This document shows, in pieces, positions 27,463 to 36,794 of a DNA stretch of 64,000 bases. Source of the DNA: Blautia caecimuris (GTDB lineage: Bacteria > Bacillota > Clostridia > Lachnospirales > Lachnospiraceae); NCBI RefSeq assembly GCF_024622975.1, contig NZ_JANJZT010000011.1:37129-101128 (forward strand), written 5' to 3'. The notes below the pieces were generated by a model. It made no database searches and was not told the origin of the DNA. It was given only the letters and a program-made list of their open reading frames with translations. Within the stretch, counting starts at the first letter, position 1. Every line of letters begins with the position of its first letter. A program made the translations under genes and the position numbers.

Positions 27463-28215
27463 ATGATTTTTTATTTTTCGGGAACAGGAAACAGCAGATT
27501 TATCGCAAAGAGGATCCAGGAGAAAACAGGGGATGAAATGTATTCTCTGAATGAAGCCATAAAACAGAAAAAAATTTTCTCCGGAAAAACGCCGGAAACA
27601 GCAGTTTTTGTAGTGCCTGCTTATGCATGGAGAATTCCGGAAATTGTGGAAACCTGGATTCGAAAGTCGAAATTTGACATAGGAATGAAAGCATATTTTG
27701 TTATGACCTGTGGAGACGGAATCGGAAATGCTGCAAAATATGCCAGAAAGCTTTGCGAGGATAAGGTTTTTACCTATATGGGCTGCGCGGGGATTCTGAT
27801 GCCGGAAAATTATCTTGCCATGTTCCGGGTTCCTTCAGAGGAAGAGGCAAAAAATATCATTGCAGATGCGGAGCCGAAGATCCGGCAGGTTGAAGAGCAG
27901 ATACTTGCAGGAGATCCTCTTACAGAAGAACCGGTCAGTATGCTTGGTGCGGTGTGCAGCGGCCCCGTAAATCTGCTCTTTTATCCACTGTTTGTGCATG
28001 CAAATAAATTTAATGTGGATAACTGCTGTACCGGCTGCGGGAAATGTGTAAAAGTCTGTCCGCTGAATAATATACAGCTTGTGAATGGACGGCCTCAGTG
28101 GGGAGACAAATGCACTCACTGTATGGCGTGTATTACGCAGTGTCCTGCAAAATCTATTGAATATGGGAAAAAATCACTTGGAAAGCCACGCTACCGCTGT
28201 CCTTATGAAAAATAA
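27463..28215 (+). CDS. EFR1 family flavodoxin-ferredoxin fusion
   Basis: The N terminus IFYFSGTGNSRFIAKRI is an FMN-binding flavodoxin loop. The C terminus carries two 4Fe-4S ferredoxin motifs, CTGCGKCVKVCP and CTHCMACITQCP. The 250-residue two-domain layout matches EFR1-type ferredoxins, which are common in Lachnospiraceae and presumed electron carriers with no defined partner. It follows acylphosphatase closely and is probably in the same transcript as the small gene after it. Confidence 0.93.
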   Translation: MIFYFSGTGNSRFIAKRIQEKTGDEMYSLNEAIKQKKIFSGKTPETAVFVVPAYAWRIPEIVETWIRKSKFDIGMKAYFVMTCGDGIGNAAKYARKLCEDKVFTYMGCAGILMPENYLAMFRVPSEEEAKNIIADAEPKIRQVEEQILAGDPLTEEPVSMLGAVCSGPVNLLFYPLFVHANKFNVDNCCTGCGKCVKVCPLNNIQLVNGRPQWGDKCTHCMACITQCPAKSIEYGKKSLGKPRYRCPYEK

Positions 28216-28245
28216 AAATGTCTGATCATATAAGGAGGAAATTAC

Positions 28246-28503
28246 ATGGAAGAATTATATAAAGCAATAGAAGAAAAAATAAAAAGCTGCGGATATCCCA
28301 GAGCGATTTCTGGAGAAGCGGTTTATGAGGATATCTGCGATCAGATTGACGGTAAGGAAAATGGTTCCTATGTTTTATTGTCAAAATTTGAAGATGACGC
28401 AATTTTTGAGTACCACATCACTGTGATGGATCAGGACTTTAATCTTGGTATTCTTACCATGCGTCTGCCGGAGGGCGTTTTTGAAGTAAATTTTGACGAA
28501 TAA
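28246..28503 (+). CDS. Conserved small protein of unknown function
   Basis: An 85-residue acidic protein without signal peptide or membrane segments. It is preceded by AAGGAGG with good spacing and has codon use like its neighbours, so it is very likely expressed. I recognise no family or motif. Its alternating polar and hydrophobic strands (YVLLSKFEDDAIFEYHITVM) suggest a small alpha/beta fold. Confidence 0.75.
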   Translation: MEELYKAIEEKIKSCGYPRAISGEAVYEDICDQIDGKENGSYVLLSKFEDDAIFEYHITVMDQDFNLGILTMRLPEGVFEVNFDE

Positions 28504-28650
28504 AGGCAGAAAGAAATAAAAATCCGGCAATTTTACAAAGATTTAACAACTCCGTGTAAGAGACCTTTATTTCAGGTCTGATAAAATGATAAAAAAGAAA
28601 ATTCTGCGAAAAGCGTTATTTTCTGTAGAATTTCTACAAGGAGTTGTGAA

Positions 28651-29523
28651 ATGAAAAACAGGATCGCTATTTTAATAGAAGAAAAATACGGGGATATGCG
28701 TTCGTCGGAAAAGCAGGCGGCAGATTATGTGCTGGCGCATATGGATAAGGTTCGGGAGCTTTCTCTGGAAAAGCTGGCCGCAAACAGCGGAGTCAGCCAG
28801 CCTACGATTGTAAGGATGACCAAAGCTTTGGGATTTAAAGGCTATAAGGAATTCCGATATGCAGTGGTAGAACAGCTTGCAGGAAGCAGGAAAGAGGACG
28901 GCAGGGCAAATCCTATGTACGGGTATAACCTCAGCAGAAAGGATCGTCTGGAGGATATTCCGGGAAAAGTGGCAGTGACATCTCAGATGATGATGGAGGA
29001 AACGCTGAAAAATCTGTCATCGGAGGTGTTTAAAAAGGTGATCGGCGCATTGAAAAATGCCCGGATCATAGATATCTACAGTGTGGAAAATTCAAATGCA
29101 GTGGCGTCTGATCTTTTGACAAAGCTTTTGTATCTTGGGCTTTCCTGCAGACATTTCGATGATTATTATCATCAGAAGATCAGTGCGGGAAATCTGACTT
29201 CTCAGGATGTGGCAGTGGGGATTTCCTATTCCGGATATTCCAGAGATACGGTAGAGGTCATGAAAGAGGCGAAAAAAAGCGGAGCAGTTACCATTGTAAT
29301 CACAAATTTCAGGGATTCTCTGATTACGAAATACGCAGATCTGGTAATCTGCACCAGTCAACAGCAGCTTTTTTACGGAGACGCTATTTTTTCCAGAACA
29401 GCACAGATGATGATCGTGGATATGATCTATATGGGCCTGATCGTTTCCGATTACGACCGTTTTTGTACAGTTCTTGATAAAAGCAGCAGAGGGGTCCGCG
29501 ATAAGGCATATTCTTCTTTGTAA
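28651..29523 (+). CDS. MurR/RpiR family transcriptional regulator
   Basis: An N-terminal RpiR helix-turn-helix (SLEKLAANSGVSQPTIVRMT, then KALGFKGYKEFR) is followed by a SIS sugar-phosphate-binding domain (IDIYSVENSNAVASDL, ISYSGYSRDTVEVMKEAKKS). At 290 residues it is complete, starting ATG after AAGGAG. It sits directly before the aminoethylphosphonate operon in the same direction, but a strong terminator lies between them. It is probably the operon's regulator, perhaps sensing a phosphonate intermediate in the SIS pocket. This last point is inference. Confidence 0.93.
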   Translation: MKNRIAILIEEKYGDMRSSEKQAADYVLAHMDKVRELSLEKLAANSGVSQPTIVRMTKALGFKGYKEFRYAVVEQLAGSRKEDGRANPMYGYNLSRKDRLEDIPGKVAVTSQMMMEETLKNLSSEVFKKVIGALKNARIIDIYSVENSNAVASDLLTKLLYLGLSCRHFDDYYHQKISAGNLTSQDVAVGISYSGYSRDTVEVMKEAKKSGAVTIVITNFRDSLITKYADLVICTSQQQLFYGDAIFSRTAQMMIVDMIYMGLIVSDYDRFCTVLDKSSRGVRDKAYSSL

Positions 29524-29545
29524 GTTTACTACATTTTGACAGTGT

Positions 29546-29592
29546 AAAGACTTTGTTAAGTTTACAAGCGCTTAACAAAGTCTTTATTTTTT
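29546..29592 (+). terminator. Strong terminator after the RpiR-type gene
   Basis: A perfect 15-base stem (AAAGACTTTGTTAAG with CTTAACAAAGTCTTT) and ten-base loop are followed by ATTTTTTC. Confidence 0.88.
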
Positions 29593-29597
29593 CTTGA

Positions 29598-29627
29598 TTG
29601 AGAGGGCTGTAATACTGTTGCTATAAT
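29598..29627 (+). promoter_or_regulatory. Promoter of the aminoethylphosphonate operon
   Basis: TTGAGA (29598-29603), an 18-base spacer, and an extended -10 TGCTATAAT (TATAAT 29622-29627). It begins right after the RpiR gene terminator. Confidence 0.65.
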
Positions 29628-29702
29628 GACGGTGTTTCAGGACAGACAGGTAAATGTTCGATAGCAGAACGGGTGAAAAACAGTCCCGAGAAGGAGAAGA
29701 AT

Positions 29703-30476
29703 ATGTTAAAACTTGAGAATCTGAAAAAGGTATATGACGGTGTTACAATCCTGGAAAATATCAATCTGAATATTGAAGACGGAGAAATTATTTCTATATT
29801 AGGACCTTCAGGATGTGGAAAGACAACTTTATTAAATCTTATTCTGGGAATTGCTGAGGCAGACGGAGGACATATTGTTTTTAACGGTCAGGATATTACA
29901 GACGTTCCAATGGAAAAGCGGGGATTTAATATTGTCTTTCAGGATTATGCCCTGTTCCCGAACCTTAATGTATATGAAAATATTACGTATGGATTAAGGA
30001 ACAATCCGGGCATTTCTACAGAAGAGGAGGTTCAGGAGCTGATAGAACTTCTTGGACTGGAAGAGCATCTGAACAAAAGAATCGATCAGCTTTCCGGTGG
30101 TCAGAAACAGAGAACCGCACTTGCAAGAACAATGGTAATGAAGCCCAAAATCCTTCTTTTGGACGAGCCTTTAAGCGCTCTTGACGGTGTGATCAAAGAG
30201 TCGATTAAAGATAAAATCAGGGCGATCGCAAAGGATTATAATCTGACTACGATTATTGTTACCCATGATCCGGAGGAGGCTCTTACTATTTCCGATAAAG
30301 TTCTGATCCTTGAGAAAGGCGGAATCTCCCAATATGGAAAGCCGTCTGAAATCATTACTCATCCGGAAAATCCTTTTGTGAAAAAGTTTATCCTTAATCA
30401 GCTTGAGATTAAAAGAAATAATATTTATATGCTGTTTGCCAATACCATGCTGAGCCAGCAGGAGGTTTCGGCCTGA
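29703..30476 (+). CDS. 2-aminoethylphosphonate ABC transporter ATP-binding protein (PhnT-like)
   Basis: This is a single-domain ABC ATPase of the iron/sulfate/AEP class. Walker A is GPSGCGKTT, signature LSGGQKQR and Walker B LLLDEPLSAL with the following ALDGVI. The start is placed at ATG 29703 with AAGGAG seven bases upstream; a GTG at 29673 would add ten charged residues. The stop overlaps the permease start (TGATG). Linkage to phnW and phnX shows the probable substrate to be 2-aminoethylphosphonate. Confidence 0.9.
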   Translation: MLKLENLKKVYDGVTILENINLNIEDGEIISILGPSGCGKTTLLNLILGIAEADGGHIVFNGQDITDVPMEKRGFNIVFQDYALFPNLNVYENITYGLRNNPGISTEEEVQELIELLGLEEHLNKRIDQLSGGQKQRTALARTMVMKPKILLLDEPLSALDGVIKESIKDKIRAIAKDYNLTTIIVTHDPEEALTISDKVLILEKGGISQYGKPSEIITHPENPFVKKFILNQLEIKRNNIYMLFANTMLSQQEVSA

Positions 30477-33157
30477 TGGCAGGGGCAGGCAAAAAAATGA
30501 ACGGAAGAAATAAAGAAACAAAGCTTATTTTTCTTGCAGTAGCTCTGCTGTTCGGAGCGTTCCTTGTGGTTCCGGTGGCAAGACTTCTGGCGAAATCTTT
30601 TCTTGGAGACAGTGGTATTACAACTGCTTTTTATAAAGAGGTCTTTGGCTCCAGAGGCTTTATAACAGCTATGGGAAACAGCTTTCTGATTGCAGGAACA
30701 AGCGCTCTGGTCACTACTTTTCTTGCATTTCTGATGGCTTATACCGTTCATTATACAAATGTAAATAAATGCTTTAAGAAGCTCATTGAAGCTGCCGCAG
30801 TGCTTCCCATGCTTCTGCCAACCATTACTTATGGATTTGCAATTATTTATTCCTTTGGAAGAGAAGGACTTCTTACAAAGCTTCTGGGAAAGCAGCTGTT
30901 TTCCATTTATGGATTTAAGGGACTGCTTCTCGGCTATGTGATTTATACTCTTCCGGTATCTTTTGTACTTCTGTCAAATGCAATGGCATATATTGACAAA
31001 AAATTTATGACAGTGTCCAGACTTATGGGAGATAAGGCATTTGCCACCTTCCGTATGACTGTGATGCGTCCTCTGATGGGAACTCTGGCAGCATCCTTTG
31101 TTCAGGCGTTTTTCCTGAGCTTTACAGATTTTGGTATTCCTGCAGCGGTGGGAGGAGAATTTGAGGTTATTGCAAGCGTTCTTTATGATCAGATGCTTGG
31201 AAGTGTACCGGATTTTAATAATGGCGCAGTTGTTGCAATGGTTATGCTGATCCCTTCTGTGATCAGTATCGGAGTTTTGAAATATCTGGAAAAATACAAT
31301 GTCAGATATAACAAAATCTCTCAGGAAGATCTGAAAAAAAGTCCTGTAAGGGATGTTGTTTTTGGAATACTTTCTGTGGCGATCTGCATTTGTGTGCTTT
31401 CAGTTTTTGCAGTGATCTTTGTAATTCCTTTTGTGGAGGAATGGCCCTATGAGATTCATTTTACACTGGAAAACGTACGGAATGTGCTGCGGGATAAAGA
31501 GCTTTCGAATGTGTATCTGAATTCCCTTTATGTGGCTTTTTATACAGCAGTTTTTGGAACGCTGCTTGTATATGGAAGCGCTCTGGTTACAGCAAGAAGC
31601 AAGGTGAGCAGAAGGTTTAAACAGATTATTGACGGTATCGCAATGGTAACAAACACAATACCGGGAATGGTTCTGGGGCTTGCATTTCTGTTCTGTTTTT
31701 CCGGTACCGGTATTCAGAATACATTTTTGATCATGGTGATCTGCAATATGATTCATTTCTTTTCAACGCCGTATCTGATGATGAAAGAATCTCTTGCAAA
31801 GATGAATGCCTCCTGGGAAACTACAGCCATGCTCATGGGCGACAGCTGGATCAAAACGATCCTGAGAGTTGTTACACCCAACGCCATTTCAACCATAATC
31901 CGGGTGTTCAGCTATTACTTTATTAATGCAATGGTAACCATCAGTGCAGTGATTTTCCTTGCCGGAGCCCGCACGATGGTGATTACAACAAAGATCAAAC
32001 AGCTTCAGTATTACAATAAATACAATGAAATTTTTGTTCTTTCGCTGCTGCTTCTTTTTACAAATATTGCAGCAAAGGCATTGTTTGGATACCTTGCTTC
32101 CCGTAAGTCAAAAACTGCAGAATATTCATTAAAAAAAGCAGGAAATGTTCAGTTGGTTTCGTCGGGGATCCGAACTGCAAAAAGGATCATAGCTGTGGCT
32201 GTGGCAGCGATTCTGGTGATTTCCGCAGTTTCTCTGGGAACAGGCGGACGCAACAGTGACCTGGTAGTGATTTATTCCAATGGAGATGACGAGGCGGTTG
32301 AGGCCATGAAAGAATCGCTTGATGCAAATGGATACCGGGGAAAATATATCATGCAGACTTTTGGTACATCAGAGCTGGGAGGCAAGCTTCTGGCAGAAGG
32401 AAAGAATCTGGAAGCCGATCTGATCACAATGAGTACCTTTTATATTGACAGCGCTCAGGAGCAGAATCAGATGTTTAAAGATCTGACCTTTCCGGTGAAT
32501 ACAACAGAAGAGTTTCCTTCTTACTGTGCTCCTGTAACAGCTCAGGAGGGAGCGCTTATCATAAATACAAAAGTAATGGAATCATCAGGACTTCCTGTGC
32601 CGGAATCCATTAAAGATCTGGCAGATCCTGTTTACAAGGACATGATTTCTGTTACAGATGTCTCTTCTTCATCTACTGCCTGGCTGCTTTTGCAGGCACT
32701 CATTGACGCATACGGAGAAAACGAGGCAAAAGAGCTTCTCACCCGGATTTATGAAAATGCAGGGCCTCATATTGAGGATTCCGGATCAGGACCACTGAAA
32801 AAAGTCCGGGCAGGAGAGGTTGCCATCGGCTTCGGCCTGCGGCATCAGGCAGTGGCAGACAAGAAGGCAGGACTTCCTGTAGATTATATAGATCCGGCGG
32901 AAGGAAATTTTTCCCTTACAGAGTCCGTCGCAGTGTTGGATAAGGGATCAAAAAGAGATAAAACAGCCATGGAAATGGCACAGTGCATAATCGAGAACGG
33001 GAGAGAGAAGCTTCAGGAAACATACCCCAATGCTCTCTATAAAGATGAGATAACAGATCCTGAAAATGCTTCTGCCAATCCTGAGGTATTTAATCAGAAA
33101 CTGACAGTTGAGCTTCTGGAAAAACATCAGAAACTGTCTGAAGAATGTAAAAAATAA
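30476..33157 (+). CDS. 2-aminoethylphosphonate ABC permease fused to its solute-binding domain
   Basis: This 893-residue protein combines what are usually two genes. Residues about 10-550 hold two FbpB-like permease modules, each with about six helices and an ATPase-contact loop (RLMGDKAFATFRMTVMRP; TTAMLMGDSWIKTILRV). A further helix at about 565-585 (IIAVAVAAILVISAVSLG) leads out to residues 590-893, a type 2 periplasmic-binding fold (LVVIYSNGDDEAVEAM, ITMSTFYIDSAQ, VTDVSSSSTAWLLLQALID). The binding domain is thus tethered to the outer face of its own permease. There is no separate binding-protein gene in the operon, which supports a working fusion and not a sequencing join. Confidence 0.9.
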   Translation: MAGAGKKMNGRNKETKLIFLAVALLFGAFLVVPVARLLAKSFLGDSGITTAFYKEVFGSRGFITAMGNSFLIAGTSALVTTFLAFLMAYTVHYTNVNKCFKKLIEAAAVLPMLLPTITYGFAIIYSFGREGLLTKLLGKQLFSIYGFKGLLLGYVIYTLPVSFVLLSNAMAYIDKKFMTVSRLMGDKAFATFRMTVMRPLMGTLAASFVQAFFLSFTDFGIPAAVGGEFEVIASVLYDQMLGSVPDFNNGAVVAMVMLIPSVISIGVLKYLEKYNVRYNKISQEDLKKSPVRDVVFGILSVAICICVLSVFAVIFVIPFVEEWPYEIHFTLENVRNVLRDKELSNVYLNSLYVAFYTAVFGTLLVYGSALVTARSKVSRRFKQIIDGIAMVTNTIPGMVLGLAFLFCFSGTGIQNTFLIMVICNMIHFFSTPYLMMKESLAKMNASWETTAMLMGDSWIKTILRVVTPNAISTIIRVFSYYFINAMVTISAVIFLAGARTMVITTKIKQLQYYNKYNEIFVLSLLLLFTNIAAKALFGYLASRKSKTAEYSLKKAGNVQLVSSGIRTAKRIIAVAVAAILVISAVSLGTGGRNSDLVVIYSNGDDEAVEAMKESLDANGYRGKYIMQTFGTSELGGKLLAEGKNLEADLITMSTFYIDSAQEQNQMFKDLTFPVNTTEEFPSYCAPVTAQEGALIINTKVMESSGLPVPESIKDLADPVYKDMISVTDVSSSSTAWLLLQALIDAYGENEAKELLTRIYENAGPHIEDSGSGPLKKVRAGEVAIGFGLRHQAVADKKAGLPVDYIDPAEGNFSLTESVAVLDKGSKRDKTAMEMAQCIIENGREKLQETYPNALYKDEITDPENASANPEVFNQKLTVELLEKHQKLSEECKK

Positions 33158-33233
33158 AGAGCTTACACTAAGTCTGTATCTTGGCAGACAGTGAAAAATA
33201 AACACAGATCAACAGATAAAAGGAGAACTGAAA

Positions 33234-34331
33234 ATGAAAAATTATAAACTGCTTACACCGGGACCTCTTACAACCACAGATACTGTAAAAGGGGAGATGA
33301 TGTTCGACCATTGTACCTGGGATGACGATTATAAACAGATCACACAGGAGATTAGAAAAGAGCTTCTGAAACTGGCTCACGTATCAGAAGAAGAGTATAC
33401 GGCAGTGCTGATGCAGGGAAGCGGAACCTTTGGTGTGGAATCTGTTCTCACAAGTGTGATCGGAAAAGAGGACAAGCTTCTGATCGCGGCAAACGGCGCA
33501 TACGGAGAACGAATGGCAGATATTGCGGAGCACGCAGGAATGGATTATGTGATCTATAATGAACATTATGATCAGGTTCCAAAGGCAGAGGTGATCCGGG
33601 AAATGCTGGAAAAAGATCCTTCCATTACCCATGTTGCCATGGTACACAGTGAGACAACCTCCGGTATCCTTAATGATATTGAAGCGGTAGGAAAAGTAGT
33701 AAAGAGCATGGGAAAAGTCTTTATTGTGGACGCTATGAGCAGCTTTGCAGGAGTGGATATTCCGGTAAAGGACTGGGGAATCGACTTTATCATCAGCAGT
33801 GCAAATAAATGTATTCAGGGCGTGCCGGGATTTTCATTTATCATTGCAGACAGAAAGCTTCTGACAGAAAGTAAAGGAAAAGCAAGAAGTCTTTCTCTTG
33901 ACCTTTATGATCAGTGGAAAACCATGGAAGTGGACGGTAAATGGCGCTTTACATCTCCTACACATGTGGTTCTGGCCTTTGCCCAGGCTCTGAAGGAACT
34001 GAAAGAGGAAGGAGGAATACCGGCGCGCAGCAGACGATACAAAGAAAACAATCAGCTTCTGATCAAAGGAATGAAAGAGCTTGGAATCCACCCGTATATT
34101 GACGGAGAGCATCAGGGACCGATTATTACAACCTTCTTTTATCCGGAGAATTATGATTTTAAATTTGCAGATATGTATACTTATATCAAAGACAGAGGTT
34201 ATGCAATTTATCCGGGTAAGGTAACAGAGGCGGAAACTTTCCGTATCGGAAACATTGGAGAAATCTATAAAGAGGATATTGAAAGGGTTGTAAATCTTGT
34301 AAAAGAGTTTCTGGACAGTACAGGAAAATAA
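33234..34331 (+). CDS. phnW: 2-aminoethylphosphonate--pyruvate transaminase
   Basis: This class V PLP aminotransferase converts 2-aminoethylphosphonate and pyruvate to phosphonoacetaldehyde and alanine. It opens LLTPGPLTTTDTVK and has MQGSGTFGVESVL, the PLP-phosphate loop, HSETTSGILNDIE, VDAMSSFAG (PLP-ring Asp) and the Schiff-base lysine in SSANKCIQGVPGF, all typical of PhnW. The 365-residue length is normal. It lies between the AEP importer and phnX in one operon, which completes the uptake-to-acetaldehyde route. Confidence 0.96.
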   Translation: MKNYKLLTPGPLTTTDTVKGEMMFDHCTWDDDYKQITQEIRKELLKLAHVSEEEYTAVLMQGSGTFGVESVLTSVIGKEDKLLIAANGAYGERMADIAEHAGMDYVIYNEHYDQVPKAEVIREMLEKDPSITHVAMVHSETTSGILNDIEAVGKVVKSMGKVFIVDAMSSFAGVDIPVKDWGIDFIISSANKCIQGVPGFSFIIADRKLLTESKGKARSLSLDLYDQWKTMEVDGKWRFTSPTHVVLAFAQALKELKEEGGIPARSRRYKENNQLLIKGMKELGIHPYIDGEHQGPIITTFFYPENYDFKFADMYTYIKDRGYAIYPGKVTEAETFRIGNIGEIYKEDIERVVNLVKEFLDSTGK

Positions 34332-34443
34332 GGACTGTACGGAGGCATACAGAAATAAGATCCAGGGGATATCAGGGACAGGATTATCCTGCATCCGGAC
34401 ATTCCCGGATCAGATTTTATAAGAATCATCAGGAGGAATGAAG

Positions 34444-35217
34444 ATGAAACAGTTTGAATGTGTGATATTTGACTGGGCAGGAACAACGGTAGATTATGGA
34501 TGCTTTGCGCCGGTTCAGGCATTTGTGGAAGTATTTAAACATTATGGGATCGAACCTACTATGGAGGAGGTTCGTGAACCAATGGGGATGCTGAAAATCG
34601 ATCATATCCGTACCATGCTCAATATGCCCAGAATAAAAAAATGCTGGACAGAAAAGTATGGAAATGAGCCCGCAGAAGAGAATGTGAAAGAGCTTTTTGG
34701 GATTTTTGAGGAAAAGCTTCTGAGTATTCTTCATATGTTTGCAGATCCGAAACCGGGTGTGCCGGAGGTAATAAGCCGTCTTCGTACAAAGGGCTATGCC
34801 ATTGGTTCGACAACAGGATATACAGACAAAATGATGGAGATTGTAGCTCCGGCTGCAAAAGAAAAGGGTTATGAGCCGGACTGCTGGTTCAGCCCAGATT
34901 CCACAGAACAGAAGGGCCGCCCCTATCCGTATATGATATACAGAAATATGGAAAAGCTTGGAATTATGGATGTAAGAAAAGTAATAAAGGTGGGAGACAC
35001 GGTTTCTGATATAAAAGAAGGAAAAAATGCGGGCGCATTTTCCGTGGGAGTAATTGTCGGAAGCTCTGAGCTTGGACTTTCTCAGGAAGAATTTGAGGCT
35101 CTTTCCTGGCAGGAGCAGCAGGAAAAATGCAAAAAAACAGCACAGCGTTTTCTGGATGCAGGAGCGGATAAAGTAGTTTATACACTGGAAGAGCTGGCAG
35201 AATTTCTGGGGGCATAA
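34444..35217 (+). CDS. phnX: Phosphonoacetaldehyde hydrolase (phosphonatase)
   Basis: This HAD-superfamily enzyme splits the C-P bond of phosphonoacetaldehyde to acetaldehyde and phosphate. The nucleophilic Asp is in VIFDWAGTTVD, the Schiff-base lysine of the cap in MGMLKIDHIRTM, and the HAD motif III/IV in KVGDTVSDIKEG. The start at 34444 has AGGAGG seven bases upstream; ATG 34438 is too close to it. It is 257 residues long. The terminator hairpin overlaps its last codons and stop. It gives the cell phosphate, nitrogen (via PhnW alanine) and acetaldehyde from AEP. Confidence 0.96.
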   Translation: MKQFECVIFDWAGTTVDYGCFAPVQAFVEVFKHYGIEPTMEEVREPMGMLKIDHIRTMLNMPRIKKCWTEKYGNEPAEENVKELFGIFEEKLLSILHMFADPKPGVPEVISRLRTKGYAIGSTTGYTDKMMEIVAPAAKEKGYEPDCWFSPDSTEQKGRPYPYMIYRNMEKLGIMDVRKVIKVGDTVSDIKEGKNAGAFSVGVIVGSSELGLSQEEFEALSWQEQQEKCKKTAQRFLDAGADKVVYTLEELAEFLGA

Positions 35218-35232
35218 CGCCCCCGTTTTTTT
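35208..35232 (+). terminator. Terminator overlapping the phnX stop codon
   Basis: GGGGGC pairs with GCCCCC across a five-base loop that contains the TAA stop, followed by seven T after one G. It ends the phosphonate operon. Confidence 0.85.
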
Positions 35233-35236
35233 ATTC

Positions 35237-36478
35237 TTATTTCAAAGGTGTTTTATCTGCTTTCAGGAAAAAGAAAATTCCGATCAGAAACATAACAGAA
35301 AGAGCGCCCACGCCCAGGTTTACGCTGCCGCTGAGCTGGCTTATGAGAGAAACAACCATAGTTCCTGCAAAGGCGGCTCCCTTTCCGCAGATATCGTAGA
35401 TTCCGAAATATTCACCGGATTTGTCCGCAGGAATGATCTTTACAAAATAAGATCTGGACATGGACTGAATGGCGCCCTGGAAAATTCCCACAACAACAGC
35501 CAGAATCCAGAACTGATACTGTTCCTTGAGAATGATCCCGTACAGGGCGATCAGAAAATAAGCTCCGATAGAAACAGTGATCAGCCGTGAAGCGCTGACC
35601 TTTCCCGCCAGTCTGCCAAAGATCAGAGCAGCCGGAAAGGCTACGATCTGAGTTACCAGAAGAGCAAGGAGAAGTCCTGTAGAGTCAAGGCCAAGAGCGG
35701 TTCCGTAAGCAGTTGCCATATCAATGATCGTATACACACCGTCAATATAAAAGAAAAAGGCAATCAGGAAAAACAGGATTTTTCTGTTGTTTTTCAGTTC
35801 GGAAAAAACTCCTTTCAGACGGCGGAAGCTGGCAGCCAGGTTGTTGCCGGAAGCTACTGACTGGTAATGCTTCTGCCGGTAGTTTTTCAGCAGAGGAAGG
35901 CTCATTACGATCCACCAGACAGCTACCAGAAGGAAGGAAATTCCCATGGCTGTTTTCATGGTAAGTCCGATCTTATCATAAAAAAGTACAAGCATCAGGC
36001 TTAAAATAAAAGGAATGCAGCTTCCGATATATCCCCAGGCATAGCCCTGGGCAGACACCTGATCCGCCCGGTCATCGGTGGTAACATCCGGAAGCATGGA
36101 GTCATACACAACCAGGCTTAAAGAGTAGGCTGATTTTGCAATTACAAAAAGCAGCAGAAACCAGATCCAGGACTGAGTGAATCCAAGAAAAACACAGCCT
36201 AAAGCTCCAATCAGAAGAGAAACCAGGAATATTTTTTTCCGGCGTCCTTTTGTGTCAGAGGCAGCGCCAAGTACAGGACCCAGAACTGCCACAATGATGG
36301 TAGCAGCAGAGGTGGCATATCCCCAGTAAGCCAGATAATTTACTTCGGAAATGCCTGCCTGATCTGCCAGATAATTAAAATAAATAGGCATGATCGTAGC
36401 GATCAGAAGGGTAAATGCCGAATTTCCCACATCATAGAGAATCCATTTCTTTTCCATATCGTTCAGCTTAAACTTCAT
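35237..36478 (-). CDS. MFS transporter, UMF1 (Atg22-like) family
   Basis: This protein of about twelve helices begins NDMEKKWILYDVGNSAFTLL, a hallmark of the UMF1/Atg22 effluxer-like group, with the MFS loop GAASDTKGRRKKIF between helices 2 and 3. At 413 residues it is complete. AAGGAGG precedes the ATG with ideal spacing. Its substrate is unknown; in yeast Atg22 exports amino acids from the vacuole, which is only a weak hint here. It converges with phnX. Confidence 0.9.
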   Translation of the reverse strand: MKFKLNDMEKKWILYDVGNSAFTLLIATIMPIYFNYLADQAGISEVNYLAYWGYATSAATIIVAVLGPVLGAASDTKGRRKKIFLVSLLIGALGCVFLGFTQSWIWFLLLFVIAKSAYSLSLVVYDSMLPDVTTDDRADQVSAQGYAWGYIGSCIPFILSLMLVLFYDKIGLTMKTAMGISFLLVAVWWIVMSLPLLKNYRQKHYQSVASGNNLAASFRRLKGVFSELKNNRKILFFLIAFFFYIDGVYTIIDMATAYGTALGLDSTGLLLALLVTQIVAFPAALIFGRLAGKVSASRLITVSIGAYFLIALYGIILKEQYQFWILAVVVGIFQGAIQSMSRSYFVKIIPADKSGEYFGIYDICGKGAAFAGTMVVSLISQLSGSVNLGVGALSVMFLIGIFFFLKADKTPLK

Positions 36479-36646
36479 AAATATCCTCCTTGGGGCAGCG
36501 CTTTGACAGTAGCCGGCTGAAGCTGCCGTTTCTTTTTTATATTTTATCAGATTTCTTACAGGATAGCACGAAAATTTGTAGATATTGAAAAGAAAAAGTC
36601 AAAACAATGTAAAATGGCAGCTGTCTATACGACAATTACAGGATTC

Positions 36647-36675
36647 TTGTGAACGGAATACAGATATGATATAAT
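36647..36675 (+). promoter_or_regulatory. Promoter of the DUF3877-like/tcdA genes
   Basis: TTGTGA (36647-36652) and TATAAT (36670-36675) are spaced by 17 bases. Confidence 0.7.
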
Positions 36676-36794
36676 ACATACCTGAATAATAGGCTGAAAG
36701 AGAGATAAAAATATCGGTTTTCACAGGTATGGAACACAGGAGGTTCATAAGTTTCTGTCAATCTGGGAAAACTGATTTTATGGAGAATGCGATC

